Shown: in pieces, positions 32,789 to 41,187 of the stretch
How the letters are laid out: each line of letters starts with the position of its first letter
How positions within the stretch are numbered: the stretch's first letter is position 1
NCBI RefSeq assembly: GCF_900088825.1
Contig: NZ_LT592171.1
Location: forward strand, 522,009-586,008
Length of the DNA: 64,000 nucleotides
Direction: 5' to 3'
Origin: Thiomonas delicata
Lineage (GTDB): Bacteria; Pseudomonadota; Gammaproteobacteria; Burkholderiales; Burkholderiaceae_C
The notes under the pieces: generated by a model
Told to the model about the DNA's origin: nothing
Databases searched by the model: none
The model's input: the letters and a program-made list of their open reading frames with translations, nothing else
Made by a program: the position numbers and the translations under genes

Positions 32789-34507
32789 TCAATGGTCCTG
32801 GTTGGACTGCGTTTCCAGCATCTTGTCCAAGGGGTTCTCGTTCATCACGAACAGACCGTTGTTCGTCGAGGTGGAGAAGATCATGTCCTTGGCGCCCATC
32901 ACGTAGTACATCTGGCCGCTGTAGGTGGTGGTGGTCGAGCCGGTCTTGGTGATGGTCACACCCGGCGCGCTCAGGATGTAGGGCGTGGAGGCGTAGTTGG
33001 TATTGCTCAGGGCGAAGGGGTTGAAGCTGACGCTCGTTCTCTGATTGAAATCGTCGTCGCTGGCTTCGCTGTTCGAGCCGCTGGAGGCCGCGCTGAGCGA
33101 TACGCCGCTCAGTTGCGGCTGTGCGCAGGCGCCCAGCACGAGACCGCCCACCGTGGCGCCGGTGCCCATCAGGCGCACGCCGAATCCGCTGTTGCAGGTC
33201 AGGCCGTCTTCATGCGTACGCGTCGTGGGGATATTCGTCCACGCCGGCAGGCTGTTCTGCGGCACGAGCACCGCATCGAAGCGGGTCAGGACGCCGCCGG
33301 CCTGGGTCCTGCCGCCCATGCGCAGGGCATAGCCGGTCGTCGCGGAGGCCGAGGAGCTGGACGTGCCGGACGCGGAACTGGTCGGCGCGCTCGGCGTGCT
33401 GCTGCTGACGAACCCCGTGGGCAGCACCCCGACCTTGCCGGCCAGGGTGTAGGCGCTGGAAGCGCCCTTGACCGTCAGGGTCATCAGATTGCCCACGATG
33501 GTGCCGGTGATGCTGCTGCCGTCGGTAGAACTGCCGCTGACGTTCCCGCTGGCGTCGACCGTCACGTTGGCGGCGAGGATGGAGGGCGGTACCAGCGTGG
33601 ATTGCGGGATCGCCGGGGCGGACGCGGACGACGCTGGCGTGGCGGGCGGCTGGGTCGGGGCGCTCATGCCCGATTGCGCGATGACGCCCTGCAGACTGTA
33701 GGTGCCGGGCGCGACGGCGACGACGCCCTGCTCGATCAGGTCGCCCAGGTCGAGCTCGGGCGTCCAGGTGTCGTCGGAGGCGATGTACTGCATCAGGTTC
33801 TTCAGGTCGTCGTCACAGCTGGGTCCCAGCGTTTGCGATGCCGAGGCCAGCGCGCTCGTGGAATTGCTCGTGCCAGCGGCCACGCTGGCTTGCGCGATGG
33901 CCCTGGCCATGCCGTCTGTATCGTGGTGGTCGGCGGGCATGGCGCAGTACCCGTCCGCCACCGCCTTGATCGCCGCCGACACCGCCAGGATGTCGTCGTG
34001 GTCTTGCGACAGCAGCGCCGCGTAGACCGCAGGCGTGAGGTTGGCATAGCTGCCGCCGTTGGCGATGTACATCGCCAACGCCGCCGTGGTGACCTGGCTG
34101 ATGACCAGATTGGGCAGATTGGTCTTGCTCAGCGTGCCGGCCGCGAGCATCGCACTGCTCGAGCCGAGGTAGGCGGTGAGGACGACCTTGCCGTCGGGCG
34201 ACGTGGCGTTGGCGAACACCGGCACCAACGTGTTGGGCAGCGCCACCGACACGGAGTAGTTGCCCTGGGCGTCGGCGGTGATGGTGCCCACGGTGGTCGC
34301 GCCCGCTTGCCCCAGGGGCGCGCCGGTGGTGATGGTGACCGTGGCGTTGGCGATGGGCGCGTCGATCACCGCGCCGCTGAGCGAGGCACTGGAGCCCGGC
34401 ACACCGCCGCCGCCTCCACCGCCGCAGGCGCTCAGGCTCAGAGCCAGGGCCGCGGCCAGTGGCATCAGCGTCCAGGGGCGTATGGGATGGGATGTCGAGG
34501 TTTTCAT
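32789..34507 (-). CDS. large lipoprotein with carboxypeptidase-regulatory-like domain
   Basis: Predicted lipoprotein of 572 aa. The signal peptide ends at the lipobox LSAC, followed by a run of seven glycines. Residues 35-110 resemble a carboxypeptidase-regulatory/Big-like beta-sandwich (SGAVIDAPIANATVTI ... ADAQGNYSVSV). The rest is Ser/Thr/Ala-rich with no recognised domain. The ATG at 34507 is fixed by AGGAG six bases upstream. It diverges from the DUF6502 gene, with overlapping promoters in between, and precedes the EAL gene, suggesting a surface or adhesion role under c-di-GMP control. That last point is inference. Confidence 0.78.
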   Translation of the reverse strand: MKTSTSHPIRPWTLMPLAAALALSLSACGGGGGGGVPGSSASLSGAVIDAPIANATVTITTGAPLGQAGATTVGTITADAQGNYSVSVALPNTLVPVFANATSPDGKVVLTAYLGSSSAMLAAGTLSKTNLPNLVISQVTTAALAMYIANGGSYANLTPAVYAALLSQDHDDILAVSAAIKAVADGYCAMPADHHDTDGMARAIAQASVAAGTSNSTSALASASQTLGPSCDDDLKNLMQYIASDDTWTPELDLGDLIEQGVVAVAPGTYSLQGVIAQSGMSAPTQPPATPASSASAPAIPQSTLVPPSILAANVTVDASGNVSGSSTDGSSITGTIVGNLMTLTVKGASSAYTLAGKVGVLPTGFVSSSTPSAPTSSASGTSSSSASATTGYALRMGGRTQAGGVLTRFDAVLVPQNSLPAWTNIPTTRTHEDGLTCNSGFGVRLMGTGATVGGLVLGACAQPQLSGVSLSAASSGSNSEASDDDFNQRTSVSFNPFALSNTNYASTPYILSAPGVTITKTGSTTTTYSGQMYYVMGAKDMIFSTSTNNGLFVMNENPLDKMLETQSNQDH

Positions 34508-34571
34508 CGTGAACTCCTGAAGGGTTGTCAAGGCTCGAGCGAGGGGTCCCGCAAGAACAGGACTGCTGACG

Positions 34572-34618
34572 ATAATAGCTGGGAAATTTTTACATGCAAT
34601 GAAAATTTCTGCGATAAA
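34572..34618. promoter_or_regulatory. overlapping divergent promoters with inverted repeat
   Basis: An AT-rich gap between the leftward lipoprotein gene and the rightward DUF6502 gene. The inverted repeat GAAATTTT (34583-34590) and AAAATTTC (34602-34609) has an 11-bp spacer. Rightward elements are TTTACA (34589) and GATAAA (34613), 18 bp apart. Leftward elements on the minus strand are TTGCAT (34599-34594) and TATTAT (34577-34572), 16 bp apart. The two promoters overlap across the repeat, so one bound regulator could control both directions. Elements were found by eye and are unproven. Confidence 0.55.
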
Positions 34619-34662
34619 CTTCACACCAACGCTCGGGTCTTGCCGAGACTGAACAACAAAAC

Positions 34663-35568
34663 ATGGGACGCCCGCCTCGTCAATTACCGGCCACCCAGCC
34701 CGCCGCGCAACCGCTGCCGCCGGCCGAGGATGTGCTGCGCGCGCTCGGCGGCATCCTGGCGCCGCTGCTGCGCCTGCTGCTGGCCAGCGGCATGGACTAC
34801 ACGCGCCTGGCGGCCGAGCTCAAGCCGCTGTTCATCGAGCAGGCGCGTCTCGAGCTGTTGCGCACAGGGCAGAAAGACACCGACTCGGCGATCAGCCTGC
34901 TGAGCGGGGTGCACCGCAAGGACGTGCGGGAATGGCGCGAGAACGGCCTGTCCGGGCGCATCGCCCAGGAGATGTCGGTCAGCTCCCGGGTGTTCGCCCG
35001 CTGGGTGCAGGATCCGCTGTATCGCGACCGCAGCAAGCGCCCGAAACCCCTGCCGCGCCTGGGCCCTGCGCCGTCGTTCGAGACCCTGGCGCGCGGCGTC
35101 ACGCAAGACGTGCATCCCTACACGGTGCTGACCGAACTCATCCGCCTGGGGCTGGTGGAGGTGCGCACCGTCAAGGGCCGGGACATGGTGCTGCCGAACC
35201 GGGACGGCTTCGTGCCGCCGCCGGGTTCGCGCGAAATCATGGAGTTGTTTGGCGGCAACATCTCGGACCATGCCTGCGCGGCCGTGTCCAACCTGCTGGG
35301 CAAGGCTCCGCGCCTGGAGCAAAGCGTGTTCGCCGAGGGCATCACGCCGGAGTCGGCGGCCCAGCTCGGCGCGTTGGCGCGCAAACTCTGGTCCCAGGCG
35401 CGCAGCGAGATGATTGCTGAAGCCACGCGCCGTTACGATGCCGACCAGCATCGTGAAGACGCGACCTGCCGCATGCGGTTCGGCGCCTACTTCTGGTCGC
35501 AGGACACCATGCCGGATGGCCCCTCGCAGGACATCACGGAACAGGGAGAACGCAGTGATACCGAATAA
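34663..35568 (+). CDS. DUF6502 family protein
   Basis: Protein of 301 aa matching the DUF6502 pattern. An N-terminal helical region reads APLLRLLLASGMDYTRLAAELKP, followed by a predicted HTH-like part (DSAISLLSGVHRKDVREW) and a later VTQDVHPYTVLTELIRLGLVEV winged-helix-like segment. This suggests DNA binding, but the family has no established function. No signal peptide or membrane span is seen. Its 3' end overlaps the start of the DUF5666 lipoprotein by 14 bp, so the two are coupled. It could control that gene and the divergent lipoprotein gene. Confidence 0.75.
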   Translation: MGRPPRQLPATQPAAQPLPPAEDVLRALGGILAPLLRLLLASGMDYTRLAAELKPLFIEQARLELLRTGQKDTDSAISLLSGVHRKDVREWRENGLSGRIAQEMSVSSRVFARWVQDPLYRDRSKRPKPLPRLGPAPSFETLARGVTQDVHPYTVLTELIRLGLVEVRTVKGRDMVLPNRDGFVPPPGSREIMELFGGNISDHACAAVSNLLGKAPRLEQSVFAEGITPESAAQLGALARKLWSQARSEMIAEATRRYDADQHREDATCRMRFGAYFWSQDTMPDGPSQDITEQGERSDTE

Positions 35569-37219
35569 ACCCATGCGATGGGCGATTTGCGCCCTGTTGA
35601 GCCTGGCGTTGGCTTCCTGCGGCGGAGGCGGCACGTTTGCTTCCGGCGGGGTCGGCACCGGCGGCACCGGTATTTCAAGCGGCACGGTAACCGGTTTCGG
35701 CAGCGTGGTGGTCGATGGCACCGCCTACAGCAGCGCCACGCCGCAGTATTTCAACGGCAACGACCAGGAAGATGCCGCCCTGGCGCCTTCGACCGCGGTG
35801 CAGCTCGGCGACCAGTTGCGCGTGCAGTTGGATGCGCAAGGCAATCCCTCCACGGTGATCATCGAGCCCGATCTCATCGGCGCCGTTGCCGGCCTCAACA
35901 ACAGGCCGGCCGCAAGCGCCAACGGCTTCACGGTCAACGGCGTGGGGGTGCGCGTCAATAACAACCCGGCTGCCGGCCCGGTCACCTACTACAGCGGCCT
36001 GGCCGGCTATGGCGACTTGAGCTCCGGCATGCAGGTCGAGGTGCACGGCGCCTATGGCATCGACGCCGGCGGCGGCGCCTACATCCAGGCCACGCTGATC
36101 GAACAGCTGCCGAGCAGCAATCCCGTGACCCGCATCACCGGCGTGGTGTCGAACCTGGATAGCACTGCGGATACCTTCCAGATCGGCAACACGAGCGTGC
36201 AGTTCAGTGCTTCGACCGCCCTGGTGCCGTCCGGCGCATCCCTGGCCAACGGGCAGCTGGTCAACGTCTGGAGCAATGTTCCGGCGAACGCCAATGGCGC
36301 CATCGTGGCGGGGGCCATACGCATCCGCACCTTGCAGGGCCTGTCCGGCTCGGCGCAGATCGGCGGCCTGGTGTCCATGCTCGCGGGCAACCACTTCCAG
36401 GTCTCGGGCGTGCCGATCGACGCCAGCGCACCCGGCCTGGCGAGCGCGCTGCTGGCGCTGGCCGACGGCGAATACGTCGTCGTCCAGGGGCAGGTGGATC
36501 CGACGACGGGCGTGGTGAAGGCCAGCAGCATCCGGCCCTACAGCGTGCAGCCCGCCCAGGTCGAACTGCGCGGCACCATCACGGCGTATGTGAGCCCGAG
36601 CAATTTCCTGGTGCGCGGCGTTCCGGTGGACGCCTCGCAGGTAAATCCCTCGCCCAGTGGCGCCACGCTGGGCAATGGCGTGTTCGTCGATATCGTCGGC
36701 AGCATCGGCAGCGGCACCGGCAATGTGGTGACGGCCAGCGCGGTGACCGTGCTGAGCGCGCCGCCCGACGGCGGCACGGTCGATTACCAGGGCACGGTCA
36801 GCAACCTGGATACGGCGCACGGCACCTTCACCCTCACCTGGCAGCGCGAGGGGGGGATACCTGCCTCGTCCAGCGTCACCCTGGCGCCCAATGTGGTGTA
36901 CAGCAACGGGACGGCCTCGCAGTTGACCAATGGCGCGAATGTGGAGATCGAGGCGACCAACACCGCCGGCGGCCTGCTCGCCTACAGCGTGTCGTTCAGG
37001 ATCACCGACCAATCGTCCGGCAGCGGGACGACCGAGACCAGCGGCGTGGTTTACAACTACGCTGCTGGTGCGAGCAGCTTCCAGATCAACGGCCTGACGA
37101 TCACGATCCCATCCAACGTATCAGTGCCGACAGGCTTCGGCAACGGCGTGAAGGCCGAGGTCTCGTTCACGACGTCGGGCGGGGAGAACGTGGCGCAGCA
37201 CATCGGCATCGACCACTGA
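35555..37219 (+). CDS. DUF5666 domain lipoprotein
   Basis: Predicted lipoprotein of 554 aa. A short signal peptide ends in LASC, followed by GGGG. The mature protein repeats a beta-rich unit of about 70-80 residues at least five times, each with a turn like GTVTGFGSVVVDGT or TAYVSPSNFLVRGVPVD, as in DUF5666 proteins. The GTG at 35555 has GGAG 7 nt upstream and overlaps the DUF6502 gene; an ATG at 35573 is the alternative. It is probably outer-membrane or periplasmic. The coupling to the DUF6502 protein suggests they act together, but the role is unknown. Confidence 0.78.
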   Translation: MIPNKPMRWAICALLSLALASCGGGGTFASGGVGTGGTGISSGTVTGFGSVVVDGTAYSSATPQYFNGNDQEDAALAPSTAVQLGDQLRVQLDAQGNPSTVIIEPDLIGAVAGLNNRPAASANGFTVNGVGVRVNNNPAAGPVTYYSGLAGYGDLSSGMQVEVHGAYGIDAGGGAYIQATLIEQLPSSNPVTRITGVVSNLDSTADTFQIGNTSVQFSASTALVPSGASLANGQLVNVWSNVPANANGAIVAGAIRIRTLQGLSGSAQIGGLVSMLAGNHFQVSGVPIDASAPGLASALLALADGEYVVVQGQVDPTTGVVKASSIRPYSVQPAQVELRGTITAYVSPSNFLVRGVPVDASQVNPSPSGATLGNGVFVDIVGSIGSGTGNVVTASAVTVLSAPPDGGTVDYQGTVSNLDTAHGTFTLTWQREGGIPASSSVTLAPNVVYSNGTASQLTNGANVEIEATNTAGGLLAYSVSFRITDQSSGSGTTETSGVVYNYAAGASSFQINGLTITIPSNVSVPTGFGNGVKAEVSFTTSGGENVAQHIGIDH

Positions 37220-37262
37220 CGCCACACGGCACCGCGTGCACGGCGCGGATGCCGCGCCGGCC

Positions 37263-39113
37263 TCAGCCGGCCTGGTACGCCAGGGCCGCTGGGCTGGAGT
37301 CCGCCGCGTTGGGCTCGGCGAGTTGCGGCGGCTGCTGGCGGCGATCGACGAACAACTGGTTGCCGGGAAGTTTTTTCGCGGCTTTTTTCAGCTCCGCCAG
37401 GACGTTGGATAAGTCGCGGTGGGAATCGAACATGCCGGGCGTGACGCACAAGGCGCCAATGGACAGGCTGGGGATGGGGTAGAACACGGCGTCGCCGCGC
37501 CGGTTCTCGGACCAGTAGCCGCCGTCGACCAGGGTCCGGTCGTCGAAGAAGCCCCGCACGCCGTCCTCGAAGTCCTGCAGGATCTGTCCCAGGGCGTGCT
37601 CCCAGTGGGCCGACAGCAGCAGGGCCATGAAGTCGTCGCCGCCGATGTGGCCGACGAAACTCTCCCCCAGCGTCAGCCTCGACTTGAGCAGATCGGCCAG
37701 CAGCAGGATGACCTCATCCCCCATGCGGTAGCCGAAGCGGTCGTTGAAGGCCTTGAAATTGTCGATGTCCAGATAGGCCGCGGCGAAGCGGTTGCCCTCC
37801 CGCAGCCAGCGGTCGATGCAGTCGTTCAGCGGCACGTTGCCCGGCAGCAGGGTCAGCGGGTTGGCGTACCGGGCGGCCTGGACCTGGAACTCGGTGACCA
37901 GGCGCAGCAGGTCGCCGACCAGCAGCAGGCCGCGATACTGGCCCTGTTCCGTGACCAGCACGCCTTCGGTGGCGTGGCGGTAGCTCGAATCGGCGATCAG
38001 GTCGCTGGCCTGCTGCAGGCTGCTCTTGGCCTCCAGGCGCAGCACGTCGCGGCTCATCACCAGCGAACAGGGCTTGTTGCCGAACAGGTCGCGGACATGG
38101 GGCCGAAACAGCCGGTCGGCCATCACGTAGCGGTTGATGATGCCCAGAGCCTGGCCGTCGGCGTCGACCACCGGGACCGACATCAGGTCGGCGTCGGTTT
38201 CCAGCAGGCGCAGGACGGATTCGAGCTTGGTGTTCGGATGCACCGGGTTGATGCGGCGCGCCAGTCCCAGCACCGATTGTTCGATGCTGCCCCGGCTGGC
38301 CAGCGCGTGCAGGGCGGGCTGGGCTTTGTCCAGCGCCTGCCGCGTGACGCGGGCCGGCTCGGCCGGCGGATGCGCATGCGGCCGGGCGATGAAATAGCCC
38401 TGCGCCATCTGCACGCCGATCTCGCGCAGGGTCAGCAGGTCGCGCTCGGATTCCACGCCTTCGGCCACCACCACCGACTGGCTGGCGTCGGCCAGCAACA
38501 GCATGGACTGCACGAAGGCCGCCTTGAAGGGATCGTCGGCCAGGCTGGCGGTGAAGCTGCGGTCGATCTTGAGGTAGCGCGGACGCAGCCGCTTCCAGAC
38601 CGCGAAGCGGCCGAACCCCTGGCCCAGGTCGTCCAGGGCCAGGCCGTAGCCCAGTTCGCGCAGTTTCTGCGCTTCGGCCAGGGCGCGGCTGTCCTCGCCC
38701 AGCAGGTCCGACTCCAGCAGCTCCAGGACCAGCTGCGAGGGCTGCGTGCCGAGTTCGTGCAGCCAGCGCAGGGTGCTGTCCTGCGAGAACCAGCCGCTGT
38801 CGAACAGGGCCTCGGTCACGTTGATGAAGAGTTGCCCGCCGAGGCGCTGCGCGACGAAGCCCTCGATGCTGGTGCGCGCGCACAGCTGGTCGAACGCTGC
38901 GAGCTGGTCGCACGCGCGCGCGGCGTCGAACAACTGGTCGGGCCGCTCGAGGGCCGTGTCCGCAGGGCCGCGGATCAGGGCTTCGTAGCCATGGAAGGTG
39001 CGGCTGCGCAGGTCGATCAGGGGTTGGAAGACGGAGCGCAGTCTGCGTTCGCGCACGATGGACTGAAACGCGCCGCAGTGGTGGCCATCGGCGTGCAAGG
39101 AAAGTGTGGTCAT
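37263..39113 (-). CDS. EAL-CBS-GGDEF c-di-GMP protein
   Basis: Cytoplasmic protein of 616 aa with an unusual order. An EAL domain comes first (about 18-260; E44-A45-L46, N in LFINVTE, ALDDLGQG, LKIDRS, VAEGVES, QGYFIARP). A CBS pair occupies about 275-400, and a GGDEF domain about 425-590. The EAL site appears complete, so phosphodiesterase activity is plausible. The GGDEF signature reads GGDDF at 491-495, so cyclase activity is doubtful. CBS domains usually sense adenosine nucleotides. It converges with the DUF5666 gene. Confidence 0.88.
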   Translation of the reverse strand: MTTLSLHADGHHCGAFQSIVRERRLRSVFQPLIDLRSRTFHGYEALIRGPADTALERPDQLFDAARACDQLAAFDQLCARTSIEGFVAQRLGGQLFINVTEALFDSGWFSQDSTLRWLHELGTQPSQLVLELLESDLLGEDSRALAEAQKLRELGYGLALDDLGQGFGRFAVWKRLRPRYLKIDRSFTASLADDPFKAAFVQSMLLLADASQSVVVAEGVESERDLLTLREIGVQMAQGYFIARPHAHPPAEPARVTRQALDKAQPALHALASRGSIEQSVLGLARRINPVHPNTKLESVLRLLETDADLMSVPVVDADGQALGIINRYVMADRLFRPHVRDLFGNKPCSLVMSRDVLRLEAKSSLQQASDLIADSSYRHATEGVLVTEQGQYRGLLLVGDLLRLVTEFQVQAARYANPLTLLPGNVPLNDCIDRWLREGNRFAAAYLDIDNFKAFNDRFGYRMGDEVILLLADLLKSRLTLGESFVGHIGGDDFMALLLSAHWEHALGQILQDFEDGVRGFFDDRTLVDGGYWSENRRGDAVFYPIPSLSIGALCVTPGMFDSHRDLSNVLAELKKAAKKLPGNQLFVDRRQQPPQLAEPNAADSSPAALAYQAG

Positions 39114-39306
39114 GTCTGTTCCTGGAGCCAGGATGCGTTTGGAGTTTGGATCGTTTTTATGTCAGCACTATGTCCGCAGCATGACGGTCACGGCATTGCC
39201 GGCCGCAAAGTCCTGGCTGCGCAACGCGGCGGTATTGGACGTTCGACGTCTGGGTTCGCTTCGTCCTGCCGTCGGCATGCGCGCGGGGGCGGGCAGGGTC
39301 GCGAGG

Positions 39307-39350
39307 AAATAGAACGATCGTTCTATTTGTTGGCCGTGGCGGTCTACAAT
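39307..39350 (+). promoter_or_regulatory. palindromic TetR-type operator over the etfQO promoter
   Basis: A perfect 22-bp palindrome at 39307-39328 has the core AGAACGATCGTTCT. It covers a possible -35 element (TTCTAT at 39321). An 18-bp spacer leads to a good -10 (TACAAT at 39345-39350), about 58 bp before the etfQO ATG. Perfect palindromes of this kind are typical of TetR-family operators, and ones with this core are, from memory, linked to fatty-acid-degradation regulators in betaproteobacteria. Repression of etfQO when no acyl-CoA is present is inferred. Confidence 0.72.
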
Positions 39351-39408
39351 CGCCGGCATTTGCCGCGCGCCTCGACTGCCGCGCGCGCCCATCGAACAGG
39401 AGACGAGC

Positions 39409-41082
39409 ATGACCGCACAGCAGTTGCTGGAGCAATACGGCCCGCGCGAGGCCATGGATTACGACGTGGTCGTCGTCGGCGCCGGCCCGGCCGGCCTGGC
39501 CGCGGCCATCCGCCTCAAGCAACGCGCCGCGGCGGACGGGCGGGAGATTTCGGTGTGCGTGCTGGAAAAGGGCTCGGAGCCGGGCGCGCACATTCTTTCG
39601 GGCGCCATCATGGATCCGGGCGCGCTGACCGAACTGCTGCCCGACTGGAAGGCTCGGGGCGCGCCGCTCGAGCAGGCCGTGACCGAGGACCAGTTCCTGT
39701 TCCTGAGCGAAACCGGCTCCAGGTCGGTGCCGCAGGCCTTGCAGCCGGACTGCTTCAAGAATCACGGCAATTACGTCATCAGCCTGGGCCAGGTGACGCG
39801 CTGGCTGGCGCAACAGGCCGAGGCCTTGGGCGTGGAGCTGTTCGCCGGCTTCCCCGCCGCCGAGGTGCTGTACGGCGAGGCCGGGGGCGTGCGGGGCGTG
39901 GCCACCGGCAACCAGGGTCTGGGCAAGGACGGAACACCGACCGACCACTTCCAGCTCGGCATGGAACTGCGCGCCAAGTACACGGTGTTCGCCGAAGGCT
40001 CGCGCGGCCAGCTCGGGCGCGAACTCATCGCCCGCTTTCAACTCGACGCGGGGCGCGATCCGCAGACCTACGCCATCGGCATCAAGGAACTGTGGGAGGT
40101 CGCTCCCGCGCAGGCCAGGCCGGGCAGGGTGGTGCACACCGCCGGCTGGCCGCTGGACAGCCTGACCTACGGCGGCTCCTTTCTCTACCACCTGCCGAAC
40201 AACCAGGTCGCGGTGGGCCTGGTGGTGGGGCTGGACTACCGCAATCCCTGGCTCAGCCCGTTCGAGGAATTCCAGCGCTTCAAGACCCACCCCGCCATCC
40301 GGCCCATTTTCGAGGGCGGCCGGCGTCTGGGTTACGGCGCGCGCGCGCTCACTGCGGGAGGTCTGCTGTCGCTGCCCAAGCTGGTGTTTCCCGGAGGTTG
40401 CCTGGTGGGTTGCGAGGCGGGTTTTCTCAACGCCTCGCGCATCAAGGGCAGCCACGCGGCGATCAAGTCCGGCATGCTGGCGGCCGACGCCGTGGCCGAT
40501 GCGCTGGCCGCCGGCCGCAGCGGCGACGAACTCGAGGCCTATCCGCGTGCCTTCGAGCAGTCGTGGCTGTTCGACGAACTGCGCCGGGCGCGCAATTTCA
40601 AACAGTGGTTCAAGAAGGGCCGCATGATGGGCACGCTGATGACCGGCATCGAGCAATGGCTGCTCAAGGGCCGCATGCCCTGGACCATCCACCGCAAGGC
40701 GCCGGACTACGCCGCGCTGCTGCCGGCGGCGCAGGCGCAGCCCATCAGCTATCCCAAGCCCGACGGCAAGCTGACCTTCGACCGCCTGTCCTCGGTGTTC
40801 CTCAGCAACACCAACCACGAGGAGAACCAGCCGGCCCATCTCACGCTCAAGGACGTGTCAGTGCCGGTGCACGTGAATCTGGCGCGCTATGGCGGGCCCG
40901 AGCAGCGCTATTGCCCGGCCGGGGTCTACGAATTCGTCAAGGGCCCGGACGGCCACGACAAGCTGCAGATCAACGCGCAGAACTGCGTGCACTGCAAGAC
41001 CTGCGACATCAAGGACCCGACCCAGAACATCGTCTGGGTCGCGCCCGAAGGCGGCGGCGGACCGAACTACGCGGGCATGTGA
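39409..41082 (+). CDS. etfQO: electron transfer flavoprotein-ubiquinone oxidoreductase
   Basis: Membrane-associated flavoprotein of 557 aa. It passes electrons from reduced ETF, fed by acyl-CoA dehydrogenases, to ubiquinone. The FAD-binding GAGPAG motif is at 24-29. A mid-protein GGSFLYHLPNNQVAVG is typical. The 4Fe-4S ligands are C502 and C526, C529, C532 (CVHCKTCDIKDP). The ATG at 39409 has AGGAGA upstream. A perfect palindrome overlaps its promoter, pointing to control with fatty-acid or branched-chain amino-acid oxidation. Confidence 0.96.
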   Translation: MTAQQLLEQYGPREAMDYDVVVVGAGPAGLAAAIRLKQRAAADGREISVCVLEKGSEPGAHILSGAIMDPGALTELLPDWKARGAPLEQAVTEDQFLFLSETGSRSVPQALQPDCFKNHGNYVISLGQVTRWLAQQAEALGVELFAGFPAAEVLYGEAGGVRGVATGNQGLGKDGTPTDHFQLGMELRAKYTVFAEGSRGQLGRELIARFQLDAGRDPQTYAIGIKELWEVAPAQARPGRVVHTAGWPLDSLTYGGSFLYHLPNNQVAVGLVVGLDYRNPWLSPFEEFQRFKTHPAIRPIFEGGRRLGYGARALTAGGLLSLPKLVFPGGCLVGCEAGFLNASRIKGSHAAIKSGMLAADAVADALAAGRSGDELEAYPRAFEQSWLFDELRRARNFKQWFKKGRMMGTLMTGIEQWLLKGRMPWTIHRKAPDYAALLPAAQAQPISYPKPDGKLTFDRLSSVFLSNTNHEENQPAHLTLKDVSVPVHVNLARYGGPEQRYCPAGVYEFVKGPDGHDKLQINAQNCVHCKTCDIKDPTQNIVWVAPEGGGGPNYAGM

Positions 41083-41187
41083 GGCACCGATCCCGCAGGG
41101 GCTTGACCTACCGCAAACAGCCTGGGAAACGCCGCCCGCACGCGCCTGGCCGCGGTTAAGCTGCGAGCGTTTCGGGGGCGATGGATC

